Shown piece after piece: positions 8,779-17,334 of a stretch of 64,000 nucleotides of DNA. Both the position numbers and the translations under genes were made by a program. This DNA comes from Slackia exigua ATCC 700122 (GTDB lineage Bacteria; Actinomycetota; Coriobacteriia; Coriobacteriales; Eggerthellaceae). Under the pieces are notes generated by a model that searched no databases, had not been told where the DNA came from, and saw only the letters and a list, made by a program, of their open reading frames with translations. The first letter of the stretch is position 1. Each line of letters starts with the position of its first letter. The stretch covers positions 698,015 through 762,014 of the forward strand of contig NZ_GG700630.1 in NCBI RefSeq assembly GCF_000162875.1, given 5' to 3'.

Positions 8779-9459
8779 TCACTCCCTTTCTTCCTCGCCA
8801 TGGCGGGGGAAGCCGGCGAGGACGATATCCGCAAGCTCGTCGAAGGTGTCGCAGATCGCATCGGGATGCTCGGCCTCAAGCCTCTCATGGGAGAATGACC
8901 CCCAGCTCACAGCTATGGTCGCGGCGTGAGCGGCCCGCCCCGCCTGCACGTCGAAGGGGCTATCGCCCGCATAGACGCACCGACGAGGATCGATGCCGAG
9001 AAGCGTCGCGCCGTACGCGACCGGCTCGGGATCGGGCTTATGCCGCGCCGTGTCTTCCCTTCCCACCAGCGCGGAGAAGAAGCCGTCCAGACCCAGGATC
9101 TTGAAACCGCGTTGCGCGAGCCAATGCGTCTTGGACGTGACGACGCCCAGGGATATGCCCGCATCCGCAAGGCGCGCCAGCCCCTCGCGCACGCCGGGAA
9201 AGGCGGAGACCGCGGCGTCGTGGTGCGCATGGTTATGCGCGCGGTATGAGTCGAGGAGCAGGCGTTGAATCTCAGGGTCGTCGCTCAGATGCGTCATCTG
9301 CACGTCGAGCGGCTGACCCTGGTTGCTCATGAGCTCATCCTCCGGAAGCTCGACGCCCAGCACCTCGCGGGTACAGTGGCGAAAGCTCGCGAGAATCAAA
9401 TCGTAGGTATCGACGAGGGTGCCGTCGTTGTCGAACAGCACGGCTTCTGGTCGTTGCAT
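8779..9459 (-). CDS. HAD-superfamily phosphatase (phosphoglycolate phosphatase-like)
   Basis: 226 residues. HAD hydrolase with motif I FDNDGTLVDT (nucleophile Asp9), motif II VTSK, and motif IV AGDSPFDVQAG. The alpha-helical cap between motifs I and II is the subtype of Gph/PpaX phosphatases, so a small phosphorylated metabolite is the likely substrate. A strong AAGGAGG site precedes the ATG. First gene of a two-gene unit: its stop abuts the start of the DltA-like gene. The specific substrate cannot be told from sequence. Confidence 0.85.
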   Translation of the reverse strand: MQRPEAVLFDNDGTLVDTYDLILASFRHCTREVLGVELPEDELMSNQGQPLDVQMTHLSDDPEIQRLLLDSYRAHNHAHHDAAVSAFPGVREGLARLADAGISLGVVTSKTHWLAQRGFKILGLDGFFSALVGREDTARHKPDPEPVAYGATLLGIDPRRCVYAGDSPFDVQAGRAAHAATIAVSWGSFSHERLEAEHPDAICDTFDELADIVLAGFPRHGEEERE

Positions 9460-9555
9460 GCGCGAACCTCCTTGGTCATACCGAGCAGAGTATCATGTTC
9501 AAGAAATCACGAAGACGGCTGCACGCCGCCGTTGCTTGCCGGTAAGGAGGAGCAC

Positions 9556-10017
9556 ATGAGGGCTCTTATCCAGCGCGTCTCGCACGCACGCATCACGATC
9601 GACCGCGATGTCGAACGCTCCATCGGGCGCGGCTACGTCATCCTGCTCGGTATCGGGCATGAAGACGACGCAGCCTGCGTCGGCGTGCTCTGGAACAAGA
9701 TCGCGCGGCTGCGCATCTTCGACGACGGGAACGGCAAAGCCAACCTCTCCCTTGCCGACATCGGAGGAGACGTCCTGATCGTCAGCCAGTTCACCCTGTA
9801 CGCGAACTGCCGGCGCGGTGCGCGCCCCTCGTTTTCCAACGCTGCGCGTCCGGATGCGGCCATCCCGCTCTACGAGACGTTCGTCGCCGCGGCCCGCGCC
9901 GACGTCGACCACGTGGAAACCGGCGAGTTCGGTGCGGACATGCAGGTCGAACTGGAAAACGACGGACCTTTCACCATCTGGCTCGACACCGACGACCTCG
10001 CAATCGGACGCCGATGA
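9556..10017 (+). CDS. dtd: D-aminoacyl-tRNA deacylase
   Basis: 153 residues. Removes D-amino acids (and glycine mischarged on tRNA-Ala) from tRNA. It opens with MRALIQRVSHARI, carries the catalytic SQFTLYA motif near residue 79 and the NxGPxT counterpart as ENDGPFT near the C-terminus (Phe in place of the usual Val). The ATG at 9556 follows an AAGGAGG site; upstream in-frame sequence is not family-like. The stop overlaps the next gene's ATG (ATGA at 10014-10017), so dtd and the helicase gene are translationally coupled. Confidence 0.95.
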   Translation: MRALIQRVSHARITIDRDVERSIGRGYVILLGIGHEDDAACVGVLWNKIARLRIFDDGNGKANLSLADIGGDVLIVSQFTLYANCRRGARPSFSNAARPDAAIPLYETFVAAARADVDHVETGEFGADMQVELENDGPFTIWLDTDDLAIGRR

Positions 10018-13000
10018 TTTCAGAGAACATTCTTAAACGTCTGGGAGGATCGCTCGCGCTCAACCGCGCACGCACCATCGCCGCGCGCGGCTATCCCATC
10101 TTCAACCGACGCCTTTCCTACCGCAAGCATCTCACCGTCCTGCATGCTTCGATCGACGACGCGACGACGTCGACGGGGTCGGTGGACGCATCCATCACCG
10201 TGGATGAATCGAACGGATCGGTCGCGGGATACGCATGCGGATGCGCGGAGGCGGCCCGCGCCGACAGGACCGGCCCCTGCAAGCACTGCATGGCCGTCGC
10301 GCTCGACTACAACCGCAACATGAGATCGTACGAAGGCTACGACCCCACCCGCTTCATCAAGACGTCGTCGTGCATCGCCGACTATCTCGACCGCGCGACA
10401 CCCGCCCTGCGCGTGCGCGCCGGCACGGACGGAGACGATCGGGGCAGCATCGACTTCTCTCTCGAACTTGCCTACGACCTCGGCGCATGGAACGCGCGCT
10501 TCAAGATCCGCGGCGCGCACGGATCCTATATCCTGCCGAGCATCTCCGATGTGCTCGACAACGTGAAGGCGGGCGAGTACGTCTCGTACGGCAAGAAGCT
10601 CGGATTCGTCCATGCGCCCGACGCGTTCTCGGCACACGGACGGGACGTGCTCGCGTTCCTCGACCGTGCGCTTGCATCCCGCCGCACGATGGATGCGCAC
10701 GCCCAATGGGGTTTCGGCCTGCGCCGCATCGAGCGCGACCTGCACATCTCCCCGCCTGAGATAGACGAGCTCGTGCGGCTCTTCGAAGAAGAGGGCTTCC
10801 GGCTGCGCGACGGATCGAAGGAAACCTCGCGCGGACGGGCCATGCACGTCGTCGAAGCCGATCCGCCCCTTTCCATCGTCGTCAAACCCCTTGGCGAAAA
10901 CGGTTTCGAGCTCGTCCGTTCCGGCCAGGTGCGTTTCGTGGACTGCGGCCGAACGCTCTACGCCTGGAAGGGCGACGCGTTCTACCGCTGCTCGCCCGCC
11001 ATGCGTGCAGCTGCAGACTTCCTGCTCGACGTGTACGCAAGCCCCGTGCGCCAGCTCCTGTTGACCGAAGACGACGCCGAACGCTTCGTCCCCCTCGTCG
11101 CCGCCTCGCTCGACGGAGCCATCGACGTGCACCTTCCGCCTCAACTCGAAGAGCTCCGCCCGCGCCCTTGCACGCTCGAGTTCTATATCGATCGCGGAGC
11201 CGGCGGCGTGGAATGCCGCCCCGTCGCAGCATACGGATCGCAGTCCCATGGGCTCTTCGCCACGCTCGGACGGCAGGATTACGCCGATGAGACGGCAGAG
11301 GCTCCCGCGCGCGACATCGTTCGCCGCTACTTCCCCGAGATCAGGGAAGACGGCGTCTGCATCATCCCCGACGACGAGACGGACGCGCTCGGCCGCCTGG
11401 CCTTCGAGGGCGTCTCCGAGCTGCAACGCATCGGCGAGGTGTTCGCCACACCCGAATTCAACCGCCTGGCCTCGTCCGCCCGCCCGAGCGTATCGGTCGG
11501 CCTCTCGCTGAAGTCGTCGCTCATCGACGTCAGCTTCGAGGTAGAAGGCATGCCCGCCGACGAGCTTTCCGCCCTGCTTGCAAGCTATCGCAGGCGCAAG
11601 GACTACCATCGCCTCAAGGACGGCACGCTCATCCGCATCGCCGGCGTGGACCTGGCGCGCATCGACGAGGCCGCGAGTCTCATCAACGCCTCGAAGGCGC
11701 AGCTCGACGCCGGACGCGCGACGGCACCGGCCTTCGATGCGTTCGCGCTCGACGCGCTTGCCGACGACGACGCGAAGGATGCCTCGTTCGTCGCGTGGGT
11801 GGACGCCTTCAAGACCATAGACGAAGACGCCTACCGCGTGCCCGTCGGGCTTGCCGCGACGCTGCGCCCCTACCAAGAGGCCGGATTCCGATGGATGTCC
11901 CACCTCATAGACCTCGGGTTCGGCGGCATCCTCGCCGACGAGATGGGCCTCGGCAAGACGCTCCAGCTCATCTGCCTGCTGCTTGCGCGCCGCGACGAGG
12001 CGCGGACGACAGGACCGAGCCTCGTCGTCTGCCCCGCGTCGCTCGTGTACAACTGGGCGGCGGAATTCGAACGGTTCGCCCCGGATCTGCGCGTCGCGGT
12101 CGTAGCGGGGGACGCCGACGCGCGGGCGGAAGCGCGCCGCCGCGCGGACGCCGATGTATTCATCACATCATACGATCTGCTCAAGCGCGATATCGAAGAC
12201 TATGCGGGCATGCGCTTCTGGTGCGAGGCGCTCGACGAGGCCCAGTACGTCAAGAACCACGAGACGCAGGCGGCCGCATCCGTGAAGGCCATAGATGCCG
12301 CGCATCGCATCGCGCTGACGGGAACGCCGATCGAAAACCGCGTCTCCGAAGTCTGGAGCATCTTCGACTACCTGATGCCGGGGCTGCTCGGATCGTACAC
12401 GCGCTTCCGCGACCGGTTCGAGACGCCCATCATGGGCGGCGACGAAGAGGCGGCCGCACGGCTGTCCGCCCTCGTAGGCCCGTTCATCCTGCGGCGCCGG
12501 AAGGCGGACGTCCTGACCGATTTGCCCGAAAAATGGGAGTCGGTCGTCTATGCCCGGCTCGAAGGCGAGCAACGCGCGCTCTATCAGGCGCACGAGCAGT
12601 TGCTTCGCACGAAGATCGCGCACGAGGGCGAAGAGGGGGACGACGGCCGAAGCAAGGTGGAGATACTCGCCGAACTCACGCGCCTGCGCCAGATCGCGCT
12701 CGACCCGAGCCTGCTCTATGCCGACTACCGCGGCGGCGGCGCGAAGGAGCAGGCGATCATGGACACCATCGCGTCCTGCATCGCCTCAGGCGAGAAGGTG
12801 CTCGTATTCTCGCAGTTCACCAGTTATCTGGATATCATCGGAGCGAAGCTTTCCGAGCAAGGCGTGAAGCATTACGTTATCACGGGATCGACGCCCAAGA
12901 AGAAGCGCCTCGCGCTCGTCGACGCCTTCAACGCCGATGACACGCCGGTTTTCCTCATCTCGCTCAAGGCGGGCGGAACGGGGCTCAATCTGACCGGCGC

Positions 13001-13250
13001 CTCGGTGGTGCTGCACGCGGATCCCTGGTGGAATGCCGCGGCGCAGAACCAAGCGACCGACCGCGCGCACCGCATGGGACAGACGCGCATCGTCAACGTG
13101 TACCGGGTGATCGCGAAGGACACAATCGAGGAACGCATCCTGAAGCTTCAGGATGCGAAATCCGACCTGGCCGACCGCATCGTCGGCAGCGGCGGCGGAA
13201 CGTCGCTCGCATCCCTTACGAAGGAAGACCTGCTCGACCTGCTAGGCTAG
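10014..13250 (+). CDS. SWIM zinc-finger SNF2-family helicase
   Basis: 1078 residues. N-terminal SWIM zinc finger (CGCAEAA...CKHC, residues ~75-97), a central bacterial SNF2-associated region (~110-600), then a complete Swi2/Snf2 ATPase from ~620: motif I DEMGLGKT, motif II as DEAQ, ITSYDLLKRD, TGTPIENR, and the C-terminal helicase half with VFSQFTSYLD, SLKAGGTGLNLT and ATDRAHRMGQ. Such proteins are ATP-driven DNA translocases, probably acting on RNA polymerase or protein-DNA complexes; the exact role is not settled. ATGA overlap with dtd. It ends 13 bases from the convergent trpS stop. Confidence 0.94.
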   Translation: MISENILKRLGGSLALNRARTIAARGYPIFNRRLSYRKHLTVLHASIDDATTSTGSVDASITVDESNGSVAGYACGCAEAARADRTGPCKHCMAVALDYNRNMRSYEGYDPTRFIKTSSCIADYLDRATPALRVRAGTDGDDRGSIDFSLELAYDLGAWNARFKIRGAHGSYILPSISDVLDNVKAGEYVSYGKKLGFVHAPDAFSAHGRDVLAFLDRALASRRTMDAHAQWGFGLRRIERDLHISPPEIDELVRLFEEEGFRLRDGSKETSRGRAMHVVEADPPLSIVVKPLGENGFELVRSGQVRFVDCGRTLYAWKGDAFYRCSPAMRAAADFLLDVYASPVRQLLLTEDDAERFVPLVAASLDGAIDVHLPPQLEELRPRPCTLEFYIDRGAGGVECRPVAAYGSQSHGLFATLGRQDYADETAEAPARDIVRRYFPEIREDGVCIIPDDETDALGRLAFEGVSELQRIGEVFATPEFNRLASSARPSVSVGLSLKSSLIDVSFEVEGMPADELSALLASYRRRKDYHRLKDGTLIRIAGVDLARIDEAASLINASKAQLDAGRATAPAFDAFALDALADDDAKDASFVAWVDAFKTIDEDAYRVPVGLAATLRPYQEAGFRWMSHLIDLGFGGILADEMGLGKTLQLICLLLARRDEARTTGPSLVVCPASLVYNWAAEFERFAPDLRVAVVAGDADARAEARRRADADVFITSYDLLKRDIEDYAGMRFWCEALDEAQYVKNHETQAAASVKAIDAAHRIALTGTPIENRVSEVWSIFDYLMPGLLGSYTRFRDRFETPIMGGDEEAAARLSALVGPFILRRRKADVLTDLPEKWESVVYARLEGEQRALYQAHEQLLRTKIAHEGEEGDDGRSKVEILAELTRLRQIALDPSLLYADYRGGGAKEQAIMDTIASCIASGEKVLVFSQFTSYLDIIGAKLSEQGVKHYVITGSTPKKKRLALVDAFNADDTPVFLISLKAGGTGLNLTGASVVLHADPWWNAAAQNQATDRAHRMGQTRIVNVYRVIAKDTIEERILKLQDAKSDLADRIVGSGGGTSLASLTKEDLLDLLG

Positions 13251-13263
13251 GAGAGGCGTTCCT

Positions 13264-14313
13264 CTAATACACCATGCCCATGGCCTCGCGGACCTCCGCG
13301 AGCGTCTGTTCGGCGATGGCGCAGGCCGCCTTGTTGCCCTCATGGATGACGTCCTTGATGTAGTCGAGGTCGCCCTCGAACGCGCGCCGGCGCTCACGGT
13401 GCGGAGCGAGGAATTCGTTCACGCTTTCGGTGACATAACGCTTGAGCTGCCCCGACCCGCCTTCTCCGATCTCTTCGGCGATGTCCGCCTCGGTGCGGCC
13501 GGTGCAGAGCGCCGCCGTGGTCAGCAGCGCGGACACGCCCGGACGCCCTTCCTTGTCGAAGGTGATCATGCGCTCGGAATCGGTCTTGGACTTCTTGACG
13601 AGCTTCGCCGTTTCCTCCGCCGTGGCGCCGAGCATGATGGAGTTGCCGTAGCTCTTCGACATCTTGCGGCCGTCAAGCCCGGGAATCTCGATCGCGTCGG
13701 ACAAGATGCCTTCGGGTTCCGGGAACACCTTGCCGTAGCGCTTGTTGAATCGACGGGCGATCTGGCGCGTGACCTCGATATGGGGTAGCTGATCTTTGCC
13801 GACGGGCACGATGTTGGCCTTGCAGAACAGGATGTCGCAGGCCTGATGGACGGGATAGGTGAGCAGCAGCCCCGTGAGCTCGTGGCCCGAGGCTTCCATC
13901 TCGGATTTCACCGTGGGATTGCGCTGGAGCTCCGCCTCGCTCACGAGCGAGAGGAACGGCAGCATGAGCTGGTTTTCGGCGGGCACGGCGGAATGCGTGA
14001 AGATGGGCGTGCGCGCAGGGTCGATGCCGGCGGCCACGTAGTCCATCACCATGTTGTAGACGTTGTCCTGGATGTGCTCGGTCGTATCTCGGTCGGTGAT
14101 GACCTGGTAGTCGGCGATGAGGATCATGCAATTCACGCCGGCATCCTGCATGGCGACGCGGTTCTGGATGCTGCCGAAGTAGTGCCCCAGGTGCAGACGA
14201 CCCGTCGGGCGGTCGCCCGTGAGCATGCGATAGTTGCCGGGATTGACCTTGATGTCTGCGCGAATCTCGTTGCTGCGTTTGAGGCTCGCGTCGAAGCTGC
14301 CTTCGTTGGGCAT
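13264..14313 (-). CDS. trpS: Tryptophanyl-tRNA synthetase
   Basis: 349 residues. Class I synthetase charging tRNA-Trp. The HIGH-type motif is HLGHYFGSI near residue 40, and the KMSKS motif is intact in GRKMSKSYGNS. Length matches bacterial TrpS. I use the ATG at 14311-14313 (MPNEG); a TTG four codons upstream is possible but less likely. Divergent from yigZ. Confidence 0.96.
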   Translation of the reverse strand: MPNEGSFDASLKRSNEIRADIKVNPGNYRMLTGDRPTGRLHLGHYFGSIQNRVAMQDAGVNCMILIADYQVITDRDTTEHIQDNVYNMVMDYVAAGIDPARTPIFTHSAVPAENQLMLPFLSLVSEAELQRNPTVKSEMEASGHELTGLLLTYPVHQACDILFCKANIVPVGKDQLPHIEVTRQIARRFNKRYGKVFPEPEGILSDAIEIPGLDGRKMSKSYGNSIMLGATAEETAKLVKKSKTDSERMITFDKEGRPGVSALLTTAALCTGRTEADIAEEIGEGGSGQLKRYVTESVNEFLAPHRERRRAFEGDLDYIKDVIHEGNKAACAIAEQTLAEVREAMGMVY

Positions 14314-14485
14314 GCGCGTATCCAATCTACTGTGCGCTCGAAGGCGCGATGGTCTGGGAAGATGGCGGGCGTGAAGGACGTGCGCCGCACGCTATGGTAC
14401 CACGTATCACGTTCTGCACGAGAATCGATGCGGCCTCGTTCGCGGGGATGCTGAGGAACGGCACGACGCATGTCTGCGCTGCAGA

Positions 14486-14524
14486 TTGCGTCGAACTGCC
14501 GCCGGTGCGCTATAGTACCGCATA
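14486..14524 (+). promoter_or_regulatory. Promoter placing transcription start at the yigZ ATG (leaderless)
   Basis: A TATAGT -10 box sits at 14511-14516, only seven bases before the ATG at 14524, and no ribosome-binding site lies between. A weak -35 (TTGCGT, 14486-14491) is 19 bases upstream. Transcription would start at or next to the start codon. Confidence 0.5.
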
Positions 14525-15156
14525 TGCACGCATACGCCACCATATCCGGTCGTTCCACGGCCGAGGTCGAGATCAAGAAGAGCCGCTTCATCGCGAGCCT
14601 CGCGCACGTCGCGGCCGAAGAGGAAGCCCTCGCGTTCATCGAGGAGGTGCGTGCCGCGAACCGCATGGCGCGCCACAACGTCTACGCCTACGTGATGCGC
14701 GATGCGAACGGAGGGCCTGGACGGACGCGCTATTCCGACGACGGGGAGCCTCAGAAGACCGCAGGGCTTCCCACGCTTTCGGTCCTGCAGGGTGCCGGGC
14801 TCCAGGACGTGGTCTGCGTGACCACGCGTTACTTCGGCGGGGTGCTGCTCGGCACGGGCGGGCTCGTGCGCGCCTATTCCCAAGCGGCCCAGGAAGCCGT
14901 CGCGCGGGCCGAGATCATGACGATCTCGCGCTGCGTGGACGCGACCTGCCGCGTTCCCTATGCCCTTTACGACCAGTTCGCGAAGCTCGTGGAAGAATCC
15001 GGCGCGAAGATGCAGGACGCCGCCTGGACGGATGCCGTCACCTGCCGCGTGCGCATGCTCGACGGGACGCAGGACGCGTTCTCCGTCGCCGTGTCCGAGC
15101 TTTCCCGCGGAACCGTGATGCCCGAGGTCGGCGAGCCGTTCGACGCCGCATTCTAG
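14524..15156 (+). CDS. yigZ: YigZ/IMPACT family protein
   Basis: 210 residues. N-terminal UPF0029/IMPACT domain with the family's EIKKSRFIAS opening, a DGEPQKTAG turn, and TTRYFGGVLLGTGGLVRAYS; a shorter C-terminal domain (DUF1949-like) follows from ~140. Bacterial members are linked to translation or ribosome control, but the molecular role is unclear. The start at 14524 fits the domain; no Shine-Dalgarno is present. Confidence 0.93.
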   Translation: MHAYATISGRSTAEVEIKKSRFIASLAHVAAEEEALAFIEEVRAANRMARHNVYAYVMRDANGGPGRTRYSDDGEPQKTAGLPTLSVLQGAGLQDVVCVTTRYFGGVLLGTGGLVRAYSQAAQEAVARAEIMTISRCVDATCRVPYALYDQFAKLVEESGAKMQDAAWTDAVTCRVRMLDGTQDAFSVAVSELSRGTVMPEVGEPFDAAF

Positions 15157-15171
15157 CGGAGGCACTGCGGT

Positions 15172-15335
15172 CGGCCACTCTGCGGTCGCGCGTGGCCGTG
15201 CGGGCCGTGCAGGCGTGTGGGTCATGCGGGCTGCATGGGCCGTGCCGACCGCGCAGGTCGTGCGGGTCGTGCGTGGGCCGTGCGGATCGCGCAGGTCGTG
15301 CGGGTCGTGCGGATCGTATGCGGTCATGCGCCGAA
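15172..15335. repeat. Degenerate 9-bp GC-rich tandem repeat
   Basis: About 16 imperfect copies of a 9-base unit of the type GTCGTGCGG run up to the AT-rich element that follows. A longer sub-block (CGCGCAGGTCGTGCGGGTCG) occurs twice, 30 bases apart, showing recent expansion. The second AT-rich copy at 52.6 kb is preceded by two or three units of the same repeat. Confidence 0.75.
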
Positions 15336-15560
15336 GGCCGTAAGTCAAACCCTTCCTCGATGCCAAAAAATCGAAGCTTAGTATACCCTATAGGGGTATA
15401 TTTTCAGTCCATATGTTGTTATTGCAACGAAGTGACGCTTGATTAAGGGCAGTTTCGTTGTGGGTACAACAGAAATGATGCGCGAGATTCTCTAAACAGC
15501 GATTTTTTGACATCGGCGTCGAATTCGATGGTCGAAAAGGGGCTATACCCCCCTTTTTTT
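15329..15560 (+). ncRNA. Candidate structured RNA element, copy 1
   Basis: AT-rich block matching 52649-52880 without gaps (about 75 percent by eye over 15331-15550). Four possible hairpins: TATACCC/GGGTATA (15382-15400), GTTGT/GCAAC (15415-15428), GTTGT/ACAAC (15457-15470) and AAAAGGGG with CCCCTTTT followed by more T (15535-15560), the last looking like an intrinsic terminator. Where the copies differ inside stems, pairing is kept by G.U on the plus strand but would be A.C on the minus strand, which favours a plus-strand RNA. No promoter is clear, so transcription is not shown. A structured DNA repeat is the alternative. Confidence 0.5.
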
Positions 15561-15880
15561 CATCCATGGATGGTACTGCACAGTCATCACAGTCATCACA
15601 GTCATCACAGTCATCACAGTCATCAAGGCTATCTCAGCCATCACGTTCATCCTGTGCATCCTGGCTATACCCTTTTTATCCATGGATGGCACATTCAGAA
15701 TTGCCGATCAGCTACGCTTGCGTCTTACGCCCCGCCCCATCCATGGATGGAACTGCGAGCCCTCTCCACTCTGCCCGTCTCAAAATCTTATACCCATCCA
15801 TGGATGGAACCGTCCGGCGGACAACAGGCTCAACAGGCGCGCTCGGTGTCGAGGCTATACCCCTGCCCATAGATAGAAAA
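15540..15880. repeat. Cluster of ATCCATGGAT palindromes preceded by TATACCC
   Basis: The palindrome ATCCATGGAT starts at 15562, 15678, 15739 and 15796; the third and fourth extend to CCATCCATGGATGG. A fifth degenerate unit lies near 15867. All units but the third have TATACCC shortly before the palindrome (15544, 15666, 15789, 15856). Intervals of 116, 61 and 57 bases are irregular, unlike CRISPR. The palindromes could be binding sites of a dimeric protein. No gene lies in this stretch. Confidence 0.7.
15581..15625. repeat. Five perfect tandem copies of a 9-mer
   Basis: CAGTCATCA is repeated five times without change at 15581-15625, then decays. It lies inside the palindrome cluster. Perfect copies suggest recent slippage. 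Confidence 0.9.
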
Positions 15881-15913
15881 CTGAACAACATACCGCGAGG
15901 CGGCGGCAGGAAT

Positions 15914-16021
15914 CATGCGGAAACGCCTCGGATATTCAACGGTTGAACGCATGCGGAAACGCCCCGCGCAACTCGCTCGACCCCGCATGCGGAAACGCCC
16001 GGGGCATTCAGCGATTGAACG
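15914..16021. repeat. 36-bp tandem repeat, three units, overlapping a gene end
   Basis: CATGCGGAAACGCC starts at 15914, 15950 and 15986, an exact 36-base period. The third unit contains the stop codon of the minus-strand HTH-membrane gene. Unit 1 still encodes the same last residues and stop in that frame (Ala-Phe-Asn-Arg-stop), so the repeat is a copy of the gene's 3' end; unit 2 has diverged. Confidence 0.85.
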
Positions 16022-16999
16022 CGTGGCGGAACTGGAACATCATCCAATACGCGACGCCGGCGACGGGCCAGATGATCCACGTGATCTCCCAATGCATCGT
16101 GACGAAGCTCGAAAGCAGATAGAGCACCAGGACGACCGACCAGTACGGTCCCGCCACGCTTCTGTTGAACCTTTTCACGGAGCGACGGTAGTCCTCCTCT
16201 TCGAGCAGGGCGTCGAAACCGCCCCAGATGATCGACGCATGGACTATGAGAGCGACGCCCAAAGAAACGATGATCAAAAGAACGACCATGGAAAACAGGC
16301 CGTTCGCTTCGGACTCCTCGAGAGCGTTCACGGCAATCACGGGAACGGCCGCCGCGATGCATAGGGCGACGCCCGTCACCATCTCGCGCAGATGCGTTCC
16401 GGAAAAGGCGTTCTTGCGCTCGCGAACCATACCCTCGACGCCGTATGCCGTGTCGATAGGATTCTTCTTGATGCGCTCGAACCGCTTCAACGCATGCCCC
16501 GATACGATGAACAATCCCACAGCAACTGCAACAACAGGCAGAAGGACGGCGATGCCGATGGAACCAGCCTGGTCTTCGGTCAGGGCGATGCTGCCGTTCG
16601 CGCTCGCGCCCACAAGGAGGAACATGGGGACGAAGGCGAGGATGCACAGGCAGACGCCGAAGGCCACGCGAGACGCCGCACGAGCCGTCGCGTCGATAAA
16701 TGCATTGCCTCGTCGAACGAAACGGAGATAGGCGCATCGTCCGCATCGGAGGTGGCGGCATCTGTGGAAACGGAAGGCGCTTCGACTCCATCCTCCACAT
16801 CGAGATCGTCGCGGATGAGGGAATCAAGACTCAACCCGAAGAGGTCGGCCAGCTTGACGGCCTTGTCCATGTCGGGCATCGACTGGGATCCTTCCCATTT
16901 AGAAACCGACTGGCGAGAAACGCCGAGACGCTCGGCCAGCTGCTCCTGAGACATGCCGGCCTTCTTGCGCAACATGATGATCTTATCCGCGAGGATCAT
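16008..16999 (-). pseudogene. HTH (XRE) regulator with C-terminal membrane domain, split by a one-base frameshift
   Basis: Read as one gene this would be ~330 residues: an N-terminal XRE helix-turn-helix (LRKKAGMSQEQLAERLGVSR, then QSVSKWE), an acidic linker, and five or six membrane segments ending HAFNR. The first part is open from 16999 to ~16700 and the second from ~16697 to 16008, in another frame. The break is at a short T run on the minus strand (16698-16700): adding one base restores FDEAMHFIDATARAASRVAF. It could be a pseudogene, a sequencing error in a homopolymer, or a phase-variable or slippage site. The second part could also start separately at 16667. Intact homologues are probably membrane-anchored regulators. 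Confidence 0.75.
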
Positions 17000-17326
17000 G
17001 GCAATCGTTCCCTTTCATTTCATCTTCCCATAGCGCCGTTTCTCCCGAAGCGATGCTTCGCACCTGCCCGCAGCATCGCTTCGTACGATGCGGATCCTTC
17101 GGCGCCTTCGATGGTCTGAATGTAGGAAAACATGCGGTTGCAGACTACCAATCCGACCGTTCAATTTCGCATCCAGTGGTTGCGGCAGCTTTTTACCTGG
17201 TATGATGCATGTTCTGCATCAGGCTTGAATCTCATGGACGATCGCCGTGCTCGAATCCCATGTCGGTGAATCGTCGGATGGTCCTTCTCGCGTACGGATC
17301 TCGCAGACGATCGCCGTGCCCGAATC
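17000..17326. other. Intergenic region with promoter of the HTH gene and a repeat
   Basis: No coding potential on either strand. Bases 17238-17334 hold the uup-end repeat listed separately. The promoter of the HTH gene should lie in 17000-17160, but I see no convincing boxes. Confidence 0.4.
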
Positions 17327-17334
17327 TCATGTCT
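17238..17334. repeat. Duplicated 3' end of the uup-like gene
   Basis: The segment ACGATCGCCGTGCCCGAATC with CATGTC after it, which spans the uup stop codon at 17307-17333, recurs at 17238-17264 with few changes, 69 bases downstream of the gene. A third partial copy (GAATCTCATG) lies at about 17227. Confidence 0.7.

Noticed and set aside
15561-15807. Palindrome repeats as a CRISPR array
   Set aside because: Only four short units, intervals of 116, 61 and 57 bases, no cas genes.
15507-15946. Two plus-strand frames with repeated His/Ser and MDGT peptides
   Set aside because: They come from the 9-mer and palindrome repeats, the frame is not kept between units, and there is no ribosome site.
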